This document shows, one piece after another, positions 11,524 through 24,839 of a stretch of 64,000 nucleotides of DNA. The stretch's first letter is position 1, and each line of letters begins with the position of its first letter. Source of the stretch: Cranoglanis bouderius (Eukaryota > Chordata > Actinopteri > Siluriformes > Cranoglanididae); the NCBI GenBank assembly GCA_023630585.1, contig CM042562.1:11844684-11908683 (forward strand), given 5' to 3'. A program made the translations under genes and the position numbers. The notes beneath the pieces are model-generated. The model was not told where the DNA came from, searched no databases, and saw nothing but the letters and a program-made list of their open reading frames with translations.

Positions 11524-11634
<111 letters not shown>

Positions 11635-11929
11635 ATGAGGCCATATGCTAATTAGTGGTTCTATAGCAACTCCTTTAATCTCGCAAGGCAAAGCTCGCTA
11701 AATTATTTGTTTTTTGGACTTTTATTTGTTCGTTTATTAATGACAGGGACAAAATGAAAATAGCTTAATTACGCGCCGGTGCCCTGAGCGCTGGAGCCGT
11801 TTGGCCCCCATGACGTGTTGTTTGTCTCTCTTCTGTGCCCATTTGATGGTAGGTGTGTTTTGCTTAGCAACCGCCTTTAATTAGGAGAGCAATTAAGAAG
11901 GTTGAAGCCTCTCCCCTTGTCTCGTCTGA

Positions 11930-11939
11930 TCCCTGGGGA
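11930..11939. promoter_or_regulatory. EBF-type binding palindrome TCCCTGGGGA
   Basis: The sequence TCCCTGGGGA fits the EBF/COE core TCCCNNGGGA with one extra-G variant in the right half-site (CCC-TG-GGG). It lies in an intron of the gene that encodes an EBF protein, between a low-repeat stretch and a GA-rich patch, so autoregulation or cross-regulation by another EBF is possible. A 10-base match can occur by chance. Confidence 0.4.
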
Positions 11940-12336
11940 AAGAGAGACAGAGAGAAAAGAGAGAGAGAGAGAGAGATAGAGAGAGGCCCAGCTTGTATGC
12001 TGTTGGTGCTACTCATCTTCAAAGCCCTATTTGTAGAGCTTTCTTTACTCCATTTCACTGCCTTTATTCATCTAATGTCCTTTTTTTTTAAAGTCCATGA
12101 TTAATGTGTTTCAACAAATTCAGCATTTGGTAGAAGCAATATAACCTTAATTTAAAAAACAAGTGATAAAGTTTAACTTCCCGTGAGTTATATCTCAGAC
12201 TCGGGTTTCATTCTTTTCATATTTTTTTTTTCTTCTGCTATCCCGTCAGCTCTTCTATGAGCAGCCGTGATGTTTTAACAAGTCTTTAAAAAAAAATCCC
12301 GATGGTTTTAAAAGGTGTCCTCCTCTCGCTCCCCAC

Positions 12337-12377
<41 letters not shown>

Positions 12378-12858
12378 CACACACACTGTTTCTTTCACAC
12401 CACTTAGCTACCTGGGATTTCAGCCGGCCCAGACGTCAAATTTAGGCCGAGCTGATATTGCCACTAGCCTCCTAATAAGGGGCTTTAAGAGCGAACTGGG
12501 AACAGTTAGAGCAAAGGGAAGGAGGAGATCCAACCCAGGACTTATGACTGTCATTCACCCTCAGTTTCAGCCTTCCCAACATAATCACTCCTGCTAATTT
12601 TTCACAAATATTATATGAACTTCTTTTATGTGAACTTTTTCATAAGAAACAAAAGCATAAAAAAAAAAAAAAAAAAAAGGATGCAGTAAGACACGTGTGT
12701 GTTAGGACTATACAGAAGCCATTGAAGACCGGTAAGAAGGTGATAACAGCCAGATTTACTCCTTTCTACCATATGTGTGCATGTGTAAAAACAAGACAGA
12801 CACATATAGGCACATGTGTATGGGACGTGTACGGTTGTAAACCATAATCCCATCCATA

Positions 12859-12916
<58 letters not shown>

Positions 12917-13425
12917 GGGTATTTGAGATTAGAAACACATTCTTGGAAGTGATAAGTGCTCCGAGCGGGAAAACGCGAGCGAGGGAGAGAGAGATAGAGA
13001 GACAGACAGAGCGAGAGAGGTGCTGCTGTGTATCAGAGACAGTCTCGTCTTCCCCTAACGCTCTTATCTAATCATCTAATAAGGGCTAATGTTCCCGGAC
13101 AGTGAATTTACTCTGGCTTCTGATCTTCAACTAAAAGTAATTCCCCTTGCTGCTGCCCCCAATGGACTGCGGACTGCTCTTACACCCCTCCCGCACTCTA
13201 CGTATCTAACACGCCTCTCCATGCAACCTGGGCCACGAGGAACGCAAGTGCACCTCATGTCCTTGCATGTGGAGGTCTTTTTTGTATTAGGCTGCATCAA
13301 ACACACGGCACCATATGCACATGATCAGAAACAACAAACTAAGCCATTTGCAAGACACACATAGAGACACAACTCCATATGCACATAATCAGACAGGAAA
13401 ATACTACACCTGCTGCGTGCAGCAG

Positions 13426-13467
<42 letters not shown>

Positions 13468-13775
13468 ACGCACAAGAGTTTTTAGGGAGGCACTCAACAA
13501 AAGCAGATCATCTCAGATTTACTATTTGCAAAGGTTGCAAAGCTAAATGAAGGAGACAGAGAGAGACAGAAGAGGATATGAAAGAGAGACAGCTTTCTTT
13601 CTTCCTCTCTTTTGCTCTCTCTCTCTCTCTCTCTCTTTCTCTGCGTGTGCATTGAAGGCCTGCAGTTCCAGCTCGATTTGCATACCAAGTGGCGGTAATG
13701 TTGTTAGGTTTATGCAATAAAGACAAGCGGATCGCGTCTGCGGGGCTGTAGCCTGTTAAAGGGGGCCAGATGGGC

Positions 13776-13824
<49 letters not shown>

Positions 13825-14993
13825 TACGAGCTCTAATCCCATCAGCGCCTGGATCAGCCTGCCATCTGGCCATCCCCAGCACTATTGCGGCACGTTTGGC
13901 CGTCGGCTCAACAAAGGGAGGCAGCATCAGGCAAGAGCGGACCTGTTCGAGTGTATTGGGGGAGAAGGAGGAAGGTGACAAACACGGCGGCGGCAGTGGC
14001 CATGTTGCCATGGAGGAGAGCGCGCCTCTGATTAGAGCTTCACACCAGGAAAACAATACACACGGGAAGACGGCAGGAGGCCAGGACACACACGCAGTTG
14101 AAGTAGCTTCACTTCAGACACACTCGTCACCGTCCTTTGGAGGTCCAGGACGGATTTTCGACAAGTGTGACATGGTTGAGTGTAAACAGTGGTGTGGATA
14201 GGGTTTTTTTTATTATTTTTTTTTTTAGGAGTACGGGTGGGAAAGACGGAGCAAGAGCACACAAAGACGTGGCATCATCTAGTTATTTATAGAACAGAAT
14301 ATCTGATTTGTTCATTGGTGCAAATTGAAAAATGACGTTACTGTATTGACTGTATAGTCGCTATACGCCATGAAGTCATTCATAAAATCTGCAGTAAGAA
14401 AACTCATGTAGCAAGGATCATTTCAGGTGATCAGCTGCCACACACGTGAACACACCCTTTCATAGAAATACTAAACACACTTCCCACACATTTAAGGAAG
14501 CCTTCCTCTGTACTCATTTAAAAACACACAGGCCAGAATGTAGCAATGTTTCAAACCCTGCTAAAAAGTGATCCCTTGTTTAAAAAAACAAACAAACAAA
14601 CAAACAAAAAAAAAACACGCATTACGTGTTCTTGCTAAAAAGTGCCCCCATAGATAAATATTTATTTCTCTCATCCTCTTCCTGGAAGTGTGTTGAACTT
14701 GCCTTCTACTACCTCTGTGTCTGCTCTCTCCATTTTCCATCATCTGCTCGCACACATTGTGCGTGTATAGAGTTAGATGGCTGTGTAATTCGCTTTGCCA
14801 CGCCTCCCATTGAACACATGTTCCCCCACTACCTTGTATTGAAAGTGTATGCAAATGTCGCACGGCAGAAGGGAAGGCGACTTGCAGTCTCTTTTTCTGC
14901 ATGATGGGGGGAGTCATTGCAAATTCCAAGGCAACGTGCAGTGGTCTCTTACCGCAGCTGCTCTCCGTCCCCTCATGTGGGTCTGCTTTTACA

Positions 14994-14994
<1 letters not shown>

Positions 14995-15077
<83 letters not shown>
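14995..15077. repeat. (CA)n microsatellite, about 80 bases
   Basis: A long, nearly pure CA run followed by imperfect CA/TA units. A complementary TG run at 15399-15471 lies about 320 bases downstream, so the two transcripts could pair. Confidence 0.95.
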
Positions 15078-15080
<3 letters not shown>

Positions 15081-15394
15081 TATACAGACACACAGCCACA
15101 TCCACATATACGCATGGACAAACAGATGCAGGCCCCTCCTCTGTCGCTCCCGTCTGCTCACCTACACAAAGTAAATTTGTTTACTGTAATTTTTAGTGAA
15201 TGATTCGCTATAATTGGTAGTGTTGATGAAGGTCAGTCCCTTTGAGGAGCTGTGTCTGTCTTCAGAGACTTGATCTGCTTTCAAGCACTCTGCCTGCAAT
15301 TAAGAAAAGCAAATGTCACTCGCAAGCCTCAGAAATGAAAATTTGTATGAACTTATTAGCGTGAAGTCAACAGCTTTAGTTAAGGGCAAGCTCC

Positions 15395-15526
<132 letters not shown>

Positions 15527-15702
15527 CAGAGAGACAGAGGGAGAGCATGGAGCCTCTGCTGCTCTGGGAGATGTGAGAGGAATGAGCAAATACAACCTCC
15601 ACTAGTCCAACATTAAGGCAAACAAAGAGAGGTGCCTTGTCTGGCCTGTTCAACACAACAATACCTAATGGTGATTAACTAGGCCTGGCTGTACAGCCCA
15701 TA

Positions 15703-15743
<41 letters not shown>

Positions 15744-15789
15744 GGATATGGGGACTTGAACCTGGCCTTACAGTCCACGTGCAAAGCTC

Positions 15790-15833
<44 letters not shown>

Positions 15834-15873
15834 TGTAGCAGATAGGGTTAAACATGATATTTTATGCCCATTT

Positions 15874-15875
<2 letters not shown>

Positions 15876-15931
<56 letters not shown>
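15876..15931. repeat. (AT)n microsatellite near (ATT)n
   Basis: An AT run of about 56 bases, preceded by an ATT run at 15791-15831. Confidence 0.93.
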
Positions 15932-15936
<5 letters not shown>

Positions 15937-17137
15937 AGCCCATCACTTGACTTCATAAGTGTCCCTGATCATATTTTATATCCTGTGAGAATAGGAATAC
16001 CTTTCATTCTTAAATTATTTATCTTGTAAAAAAGTTTGTATAAATATAGCCACAATTACCTTTTCTTACTTTTTATTTTTTTGCACCAGAAGCTTGCAAA
16101 TTTGATACAAAATCATTAATAAGCATCAATGGCACATGATGTTATTTCACTCTTCGTTCTCTGCTATCTAATAAGATATTATTATTAAAGTCTAAACACT
16201 TTTAACGGCCTGTAACAAATAGGTAACGGACCAATATATGATCTTTTGATTTCCTATGATTAACTTCCTATATGGTCGTAATAATAATGAGATCGTATTA
16301 TGAAGTCAGACAGAATGGGACGTGCCGGATGATGTCACTGCGGAGATCCCGTGATGATTTGCCGCTGAAAGGCTTTTTACAGGAAGGCCGAGTGTCTCCT
16401 GTGCATTATTAACCAGGCTGCTGAGAATGCAGAGCATGAGAACTTGAGGCCATTGTGTTCGTCTCACACCTCTATAATAACTATTGCAGAAAAAAAAAAA
16501 AAAAGAAAGAAAAAAAGAACAAGGAGCAGAAAGTGATGAGACATAGAGAGCAGTGGAAGAGCTCTGGATACAAGATGATTGTAGTATTTAGGACAAAATA
16601 TGAACAGGAACAAGCCTCATCTATCTATCACCCAGTGAGGAAGTACAGTTTAAAGCATGTAATTGAGTCGAAGTACAGTATGTACTTGCACAAAGCCCTG
16701 AACACACCGGAAGGACAGCGTGAAGCGTTTAGCTATACCATGATGATAAAAATATGTATTAACATGGCTACGTCATATCAGTAAATGATGGAATAAAGGT
16801 TGTAAGGTCTTGCATTGTGTGGAAAAATTGAGCAAACCACTGCTTCTATTATCACCGCTTTGTCAGATCCGGGTGAATGATACACTGTACTACATGTAGA
16901 CTGGATTTAATCATTATTAACAGCCATACTCTTTCTTCTCTCCCTCCGTGCATACCTCCTAATAGCTGCTTTAAAAAAACGAGAGCAGCCTGATGTATGG
17001 CCGTGCCCTTTTGTTGCCACGTGGCCCAAATCATTCATGCTTTGCCTGCTTTTGAGTTTAATTGCCCCTCTGTGAGGGAGTCAGTGTGTGTTCTGTATTT
17101 TGGTGAGCGTGCGTGAGTGTGTGAGTGTAGTGCATGG

Positions 17138-17175
<38 letters not shown>

Positions 17176-17225
17176 GCAATAAAGCACGGTCCTGAGCGGA
17201 ATGTTTTCTGTCCTGTCATAAGCAG

Positions 17226-17356
17226 CTACCCCGTGCATAAAGGCCATTAGCCCCAGTGAAGGCTGGACCACCGGCGGAGCCACGGTCATCCTCATCGGAG
17301 ACAACTTCTTCGACGGCCTGCAGGTCGTGTTCGGCACCATGCTCGTATGGAGCGAG
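17226..17356 (+). CDS. ebf3: ebf3 coding exon: start of IPT/TIG domain
   Basis: 131 bases: two bases finishing a split Ala codon, then 43 codons, ending at donor gtgagg (17357). It reads (A)TPCIKAISPSEGWTTGGATVILIGDNFF...VVFGTMLVWSE. This is the N-terminal half of the IPT/TIG immunoglobulin-like domain, which in EBF proteins packs next to the DNA-binding domain and adds to dimer contacts. VVFGTMLVWSE, with Val before Val, is the EBF3 spelling (EBF1 has VIFGTMLVWSE). One difference from the mammalian sequence as I recall it is Leu in TVILIGDN, where Ile is usual; this is conservative. The acceptor is tcataagcag with a modest T-rich tract upstream. A fully open frame and perfect phase joining on both sides make this certain to be coding. 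Confidence 0.97.
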
Positions 17357-18719
17357 GTGAGGACTGACGGATTTGGTTTTGTATCGTTGTCGAATTCAAG
17401 AAAAGCTTGGGATGTGAGGAATAAGCTGTCACAAAAAGAGTTGACACTTTGCAGAGAGTAGAATGAATTTCACTGTTCAAATGGTATTCAGATGTTTATA
17501 TAATATTTTCATATTAAGAGATAAAAATACCTAAAGCTTAAAAAACCATGAATACACTTTTATTCATCTCAGATAAGTCTAACACAAGGTCATGGGGCAT
17601 ATTTTATTGAAGATTTATTATGTATCAGGTTGTCATGTGGAGCCCAGGTGATCTCAGGAAATGTAAAATCTTGCTAGATTTATGCGTTTTAAACAAATAA
17701 ATATGAAACATAAGCATTTACCTATTGTAAAACTATGATACTGCGTCATTGTCATAGCTGTTGCCAAGGAAAGCAACACAATTTTAATCTTCTGTAAAGT
17801 TCATATGTTTAGAGTAGTACTTCTTATATTTATTCTTTTTGTTCCAGTATGATTATAAGCTCATTAATATTTAAATGCATTTGAATACTAAATATTCGGA
17901 GTAATTACAGTTTAAGTGCAACTTGTGCAAGTCACGACAATCTCATTCTCTGAATATATACACAAAAAAAAAAAAAAGTGTCTAATCACTCGTGGGCAAA
18001 ATAATTAAATGATAAACATTTCTAACGTGTCTTTACGTATTAACGTGTCGACTATACAAATCTGGGCTTCCGATCCGAAGTGGACAGGATGATAATTGTT
18101 CAGATTTTTGTTTCTTACACGTTGGTGTCAGATTAATGCTAAACAACGACGACGCATCGCTGTAGATTAGACACTAATCAGCTTAAAGTCACTACAAGCT
18201 TCAGGATACAGAGTAACACGTCTTTAAATGAATGCTGATGAAGTTGTCTCCTCACACATATTTCTTAGCGAGGCCCCCCAGAAAGCCAATCAGTGTTTAT
18301 TTATTTATTTTTTTGTTTTAATATTTTTTTTTTTCCCCCCAATTTAATCACATGAAGAGATAAGGAATCAGATCAACCAAGCATGCTAAGAAGCACCGTA
18401 TCCACTAGGGCTTTGACTGCATTTTGCACCGAGAGGCAATAGGTTGCAAAATAATCAAGCAATTAGGGGTAAAAAGTCTACAAGGGAAAAAAAAAAAGAA
18501 AAAGAATGAGAGGCAGCTCCAAGACTTGTGGATTTTCCTGAACTTGGCCCAACCCATGCTCCATTCTCTGAATACGTTGGGACGCTGGAAGCTGACAGAC
18601 TAATTTAGCATCCAAGTTGTAATTGGGTTTAGTAGCTAACATAGTTAGCATGCGATAGTGGAGCATGTGATGGAAGGTTGGCACGGTGCTAACCGTTTGT
18701 GCCCTCTGTTCCTTGACAG
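17357..18719 (+). other. ebf3: ebf3 intron, 1.36 kb
   Basis: From gtgagg to the acceptor tgttccttgacag. It is AT-rich with a short poly(A) near 17965 and T-rich runs at 18300-18350, and no long microsatellites. I see no gene or element in it. Confidence 0.85.
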
Positions 18720-18846
18720 TTGATAACGCCCCATGCTATCCGAGTGCAGACTCCACCCAGACACATCCCCGGGGTCGTGGAGGTCACTCTGTCATACAAG
18801 TCCAAGCAGTTCTGCAAAGGAGCGCCAGGACGATTCGTCTACACCG
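18720..18846 (+). CDS. ebf3: ebf3 coding exon: end of IPT/TIG domain
   Basis: 127 bases: 42 codons plus one base. It reads LITPHAIRVQTPPRHIPGVV...KSKQFCKGAPGRFVYT. It completes the IPT/TIG domain. KGAPGRFVYT is diagnostic: EBF3 carries GAPGRFVYT where EBF1 carries GTPGRFIYT. The acceptor is ccttgacag (ending 18719) and the donor gtgagt (18847), a near-perfect consensus. The CCCCGGGG at 18767-18774 inside the exon looks like an EBF half-site pair, but it is part of the codons for His-Ile-Pro-Gly and is probably coincidental. Confidence 0.97.
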
Positions 18847-19571
18847 GTGAGTGTGAAAGGAGGAACTTTCATCCTTATGCTTCTTTCTTTCTTCCCTTCT
18901 CCTGAGGAAATATTGTGAGCTGACATCTATTTCTTTCTCTTTCTATAACGCTATCTCTATCTGCCCGCCTTTTCCGTTTTGATCATGCTCTCCTGTTACA
19001 CTCTCTCTTCTCCCGTCTTGTCTATTTCTCCATCCTTTTCTGGCACTTGCTCACCCGGCTGCGATGTTGAGTGCAGGAAAATAGTGTGAAAATGAGCTGG
19101 GCTTGCTCACTATAAAATCCTCTTCCTCTTTCTTTCTCTCTCTTTCCCTCTCTTCATTTTTTTTTCCCTGTCTGTAACCTTATCCTTTCTCTGTTGGAGT
19201 GGTGAAGGGGGCAGCTGCCAGCTCCTGTTAATCTCAAACCATTACAACACGTCCTCTCTCCTTTCCTCTGAGCGTAAATACACCCACCTCTAATGCACAC
19301 GTTACCAGCACTGTGTGTGTGTGTGTGTGTGTGTGTGTGCTTGTTTGTCTCATATACGGAGCAAGCAAGGTCAGGGTGTATGGAAGATTGTGTTTGTACT
19401 CCTGAATCAGTAGAGTGTGTGTGTGTGAGTGAGTGTGTAAGGTCTAGCTAATCTCTCCTTAGTGTGGCTGATAGTGGAGGTGATGTGGTCACTCCATACT
19501 TGACCTGGAAGCTCAGTATCAGATCCCAGACTGAGCGGGACAATGAGATAATCATCAGGAATTAGAGCTCA

Positions 19572-19573
<2 letters not shown>

Positions 19574-19633
<60 letters not shown>

Positions 19634-19657
19634 TGTGTGTGTGTGTTTGTGTGTGTG

Positions 19658-19689
<32 letters not shown>
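19574..19689. repeat. Compound (TG)n(GA)n microsatellite
   Basis: A TG run with a few TA/TT interruptions (19574-19658), then a GA run (19660-19689). Same order and orientation as the tracts at 15399, 31406 and 31885. Confidence 0.95.
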
Positions 19690-19692
<3 letters not shown>

Positions 19693-20080
19693 TGGGGGTT
19701 GGGGGGAGTTGGTACGTGGGACACCGGGTTCCTTCAGGGGCAGCTGTTCCCCTTTCCTGCCCCAGTCTGGGCCGTTTAACCCCCCTGAGCAGGGCCAGAC
19801 CACAGGCCAACAAGCCTTTGAGATAATGAAACTCTAGATGGGGGAGCTGCCTAATACCAGGCCTGTTATATGAGCTCTGACACTAATGTCTGCTCTACAG
19901 ACCTGACAAACTTCCTGAGCCTTTCACTTAGGCCCATGTGCTAATACTTAGAGCTCGGAATGTTGACAAGTCAAATTCAGACGTTTCTCCCCATTACGTC
20001 AACTTCTAACTGACATTTTTTGTTAAGCTTAATATAACATATCAGTATAAATATATACATATGATTATGATAGATTACAA

Positions 20081-20081
<1 letters not shown>

Positions 20082-20168
<87 letters not shown>
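20082..20168. repeat. (AT)n microsatellite, about 87 bases
   Basis: A pure AT run. It is followed at 20191-20217 by a 27-base segment that recurs with one mismatch at 59198-59224, so the AT run may lie inside or at the edge of a dispersed element. Confidence 0.95.
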
Positions 20169-20171
<3 letters not shown>

Positions 20172-20190
20172 CCGTGAAATGAACCATGCT

Positions 20191-20275
20191 GTGGTATAAG
20201 AGAAATAAAACACTTCAGGGTGGTATCAATGACTCCTTTCATGCCACACCTCCATGATGTTGATTATTTTCCTAG
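20191..20275. repeat. Fragment of a dispersed repeat (copy 1)
   Basis: GTGGTATAAGAGA followed by AATAAAACACTTCA (20191-20217) matches 59198-59224 at 26 of 27 positions on the same strand. A shared GATTATTTTC follows about 45 bases on (near 20263) and about 27 bases on near 59250. Two independent copies 39 kb apart indicate a repeat family; I cannot assign it to a class. Confidence 0.55.
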
Positions 20276-22339
20276 AAAACCTGCCTCGTCATTTTTTAGT
20301 CCTTATGTAATAACTATATAATAAGTGTATAATAATCATATCATTATGTTGACTATATGATTGTAATATATACTAAAATCTGGCCTTATGCCAGATTATT
20401 ATGCCACACTCTCCATGCCTGAACCATGTCATTGTTATTCTAAATAGAAAGATTAATGCGATAAAAATCTCTTTTCATTTTACAGTAATAACCGACTTCC
20501 TTATGCAACATAGTCAGCAGTTCAGAATTAATAACATCTAACCATCATTGCTGCATTTGTTAATTAATCAATTATGGTTGTTATGAGGTACAGGGTTTGC
20601 CTTCATCTCTTTGTTTACCTCGTCATTCACATCTCTCTCTTGTTCCTCCTCTCTGTGTACGTATTTGTTCGAGTCCGAAGAGTTACTGATCACAACAAAT
20701 GACCTGCACTTCTAAATAGTTCATAAATGGCTGCTTTGAAAAGAGAATCCTAGGTGGTCCTAGTAGAAGCTTTTGCAAAAGTGTAGTGTGTTGTGTGTTG
20801 TGTGTGTGTGTGTGTGTGTGTGTTTACATACATAGTGCGTTTGCAGGTCTAAGTGGAATAATGGCTGGCTATTCTAGAGGAATTAGAGAAAATGAACATA
20901 AACAGTTCTCAATTGCTTTATGGCTGCATGCAGTGGATGCTGACTGCCATTCATTATTTGGGAGGCACTTTTTTTCCCCAAATATAACTTGTCGGGAAAC
21001 ACACAAGTTGTCCTTTAAACGCTTTCTTCCATTATAAGTGATACTTAGAAACATAGAAACATGTTGTCCATACTCTACAAGTGTGTTAAATAGAGATTAG
21101 GGTAGAAAAATCCTTATTGTCTTTATCCTTATCCTGAGTATTGCTTTAAGGAACTTTTTGACAGTGGAGTGTATGAAAAATATGTCAAATCCGATACTTG
21201 GTATTACATCGGCCCATCCGTAGATAGTAGTGTTAAATTTCGATTCATAAAGGTCCTTCACACTCACTTAGATTTACGCTCGGTCACCAGAAGCAGCGCA
21301 CTACTTTAAGAGTCGATAATTCTTCTCCATCATGTCAGCGCAAGCCACCTGTCTGAGAGGTCAACCTTCCTTAAGCAAATGACTCCAGTGTAGGCTTTAA
21401 AAGGCAGGCCGTGTCCTCGCACATTCCTCGTCTGTCTCGTCCTCTCGTTTTCTCTCTGACACTTCAAGCAGAGCGCTGGGGTCAGCAGTGAAATGATACC
21501 CACTGGATGCTCAAAGTGTGGCAGGCCAGGCAGAGCACAATAAAACCAAGATATGACATCGGAGCGGACCGTAAGGTCACACAAACACCGAGAGTGTGTA
21601 AGCGCTTTATGAGCTGTGAGTCCCTCGTCTAAAACAGAGTGTCATTTAATACCCATCATCCATGGATGCAGAGCCAGTATGTGTATGTGCAAGAGTTTGT
21701 GTTTGTTTTGGAGTATGTCATGCTGTGTGTATATACGTGTATGGGGTTATTTACAACTGCAGGCTCCAGGAGTTTATTGGCTTTGCTGCTTCTTGCTCTT
21801 CTTCATCTCATACCTTTGTATTCTTTAAAGATCATCATGTACTGTGAATTTCTTACCTGCTTCCCCTTGTTTGTTGCATGTTTTTTTTGTTAGCACAAGG
21901 CATGTTTTGGTGGCATCTGAGACCTGTATCAGTTATCCATTGATCAGGTGTAGTGCTGAACTGTCTGTCAGAGGGACCGACGTGTTTGTCCTCCTGCCAA
22001 TAGAAGTCATTCGAAGAAGCTTCACAGGCTGATCATGCAAATTTTGAAAAGCCTTGTCCAGATGTTCCCTTTAAGCTCCACTATTGGATTTCACAGACTA
22101 TCCTATTTTTTTTTTTTTTTTTTTACCTTTCTCAACCATGTAAGGGATTTAAAAGGTAAACAGTGTTCATTTAAACAGCAAGTATCCTCTGTGTGTGTTT
22201 ATGGGATTACACATACAGACCTTTGCTTTTAATGTTAAGACACACATCCTGTTCTCTCCCACTCATCCAAGAGAAGAAAAGAGAAATAGTTGGGCTGGTA
22301 GGTGAGATGGAAGAAGGGCTCGTGAGCACCCTGGCAAAT

Positions 22340-23200
22340 CATTTAGAGCAATGACAGCAATCATAAATATAGCTCAGCATTGGACTCTAATTGCATCAAA
22401 GCTATTGCTTTCTATTTAGGTATTGCATGGTCACTGCGAGAGCCTGGCCTCAACGCTCTACTGGAGCTGAGAGAAAGGAGGTGAGATAAAGAGAGAGAGA
22501 TGTACCACTGGAGCTCTCACCCCTCTGGACTATTTGTCCTAATCAGTGACACCCATTTACCAGAATTGCTTAAAATGAACTATACCTCATACAGAAATCG
22601 TACATTTACCGGCCACCATTTATCACGCGGAAATTGAGGGCCAGTAAACTTTTCCTTTCCTCCGATGGGATTGTGGACATGCATCAAAATGTTAAAAAAT
22701 GATTGGTGAAGGAGAGCTGTCACCCATTTATCAGGGCCAAGGAACATTATTTGCTAATTTCCCAACCTGCTGCGTGACAGGGTGCTTCATCTTTGGACCC
22801 GCAGTGACCGCCACGGCCCCTTTCTGTTATTAGTTCAAGTCAAGCATTTTTTTCTCCTCACTCGCCTTCCCTCTCGAACTCCCCGCTTCATTTTTTTTGG
22901 CTGCCTCTAACAAGAGCCATTTGTCTATCATACACCTTCTCACGATTCCATTCGAGAAGACGTTGACCAAAGGCCACTATCTGTATCTCAGAGGATCTGG
23001 CTCTCCTGGCCCGCTCATTGGCCAGTGGCCCTGATAAATCACAAAGTTTCCTCGTCAAGGTGAAGGTATTGACTGGGCTGCGCCAAAACTGACAAAACGC
23101 GCCGAGAAGGAGACAGTCATTCATCATCCGCCAAAGAGGACAAAAGGGTCGTCTCGCCACTTCACTCTGCAACACTACCACACACTTCAGTTGACCTGGC
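22340..23200 (+). promoter_or_regulatory. Candidate conserved non-coding cluster (intron)
   Basis: About 860 bases of complex sequence with almost no simple repeats, apart from a short GA patch near 22490 and a T-run near 22885, inside the largest intron. It is rich in features usual for developmental enhancers: TAAT/ATTA cores (22720-22780), TGATTGG (near 22700), TTTATCA-type (near 22730), CAATCA/TTGGCC and AAACTGACAAAACG (near 23085). No coding signal is seen in any frame. The assignment is inferred from texture and context. Confidence 0.35.
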
Positions 23201-23591
23201 ACATGCAAACATACAGAAACACACAATCACTGGCACCAAACCCAGTCCCTTTATTAGAGTAATTGCTGAAATTTAAAAGCTATTAAAACCAGACATGACC
23301 GTTTAGAACACTGTCTAACTTCAGCTCTGCTGGAGAGCCTCCTGTCTTTAAGTTGTTCTTGGACACGATCTGATATAGGTCCTGATGGCATCACTGCTCA
23401 GGCACGAAGGATACACATGGCGGGAGGTGAAGGCGGAAAGATGGGAGGCTGGCAGTAAATAAACCCTTTAAACGGTGCCACATGAAACGCCTAATCGCTG
23501 GAAGATCAGCGGGTGATTTAGAAGAAACTATCAGTGCATCAACCTCTCTCCACCCTCAAACTGGATCAGATAGAGCTGCTTTTTCTCTATC

Positions 23592-23656
<65 letters not shown>
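23592..23656. repeat. Compound (TC)n(AC)n microsatellite
   Basis: A TC run (23592-23614) passes directly into an AC run (23614-23656), the strand-reversed order of the TG+GA compounds elsewhere in the intron. Confidence 0.93.
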
Positions 23657-23658
<2 letters not shown>

Positions 23659-24839
23659 ATGGAGAAATGTACTGTAGTAATCAGAAGCTGGACGATTATG
23701 TAATAAGCACCATCTTCGTCATGTCCCTTCATCTTCTTAAAAAGAAGCCAGCAAGATGTCACCTCCACTTTATTCTCAGTGTCTACAAACCAAAAGGTCT
23801 CGATCTGCAACAGATCATTGGAAGTGGGGGTCATTTGTAATATTTTTCCCCTGTTTATTGCAGTCACCATAATATTACTTAAACCAATTGAAAGCAGAAT
23901 TCTGTTATCTTTGGGACTACACAGTTCCTGATGCAAGCAGTGACGAAAAATTCTCTCGTTAAAGAGCAAAAACATAAAAATAAAAAAATAAAAAATCGAT
24001 TTTGATATAATTGGTAGTACTGGTTCCTCTTTTGGCCTTTGCAATTTTTCCTGTTTCTGCCTGCTTTAAATAGATTCGCCCTTACTAAGTCACACACATT
24101 AGTTGTGCTCCAGTGACCAGAGCATTTTCTGATGGATGACTCGCACTTTTTTCTCCTCCCATCCTCTTCTCCCTTCTACACTCCTCACCTATCCAGACCT
24201 AGGCATGGTATCCTTTTCCAGCATAGCTTTTATTTATAGATTAATGTTAAAAGTTACAACATATTGACAGCCAGAACAAACTTAACTCATCTTGGATGAG
24301 GAAGAAAAAAAGCAGCAATAATTTGACGGACTTATCGATTTTTTTTTTTTTTTGCAACTTGTCCACGTATTGATCTTGTTTTTTCCATAGTATTAATTTT
24401 GGCATGAGATTATCTAAGTCTGATTTCATTTAGCATAGCTTGTCTGTTAAGGCATAAGGCATGTTTCTGTTGGTGGTAGTCAAAAGTCAAATGGTTATAA
24501 ATGTCTGTGTAAGAAAGAAGATAGAAGAGCAGAGTGGACAGTGGTCAAAGGTGTGTGTGTGGGGGTGTGGTGGGAGGGGGGGGAATGCTTTTTAATTTTT
24601 AACCCTCCTTGTTATAGAGATAGACTCGAAATGTAATTTGTGTCAGTGGAATAAAATATGAAAGGGCGCAATGGTCTGGAGAAGAGTGGCTTTCTGTCTC
24701 TGTCCGAGTGCTAGGAGTCTTCTCCAGCCTTCCATCCATTCCCACTCCAATCATCATGCCTGTATCGGTTCAAAGTTCATGAAATTTCTATGAGCATTGA
24801 TCTGTCACCATTGATTTTTTTTCCCCACCCTCCCCCCTC

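Noticed and set aside
13508..14089. Open frame of 193 codons, minus strand.
   Set aside because: Built on CA and CT tracts; no recognisable domain; lies in an ebf3 intron.
14561..15121. Open frame of 186 codons, minus strand.
   Set aside because: Contains a long Cys-Val run from the CA tract; the rest resembles no known protein.
18767..18774. CCCCGGGG in the IPT exon as an EBF site.
   Set aside because: It is coding sequence and the flanks do not fit the core well (ATCCCCGGGGTC).
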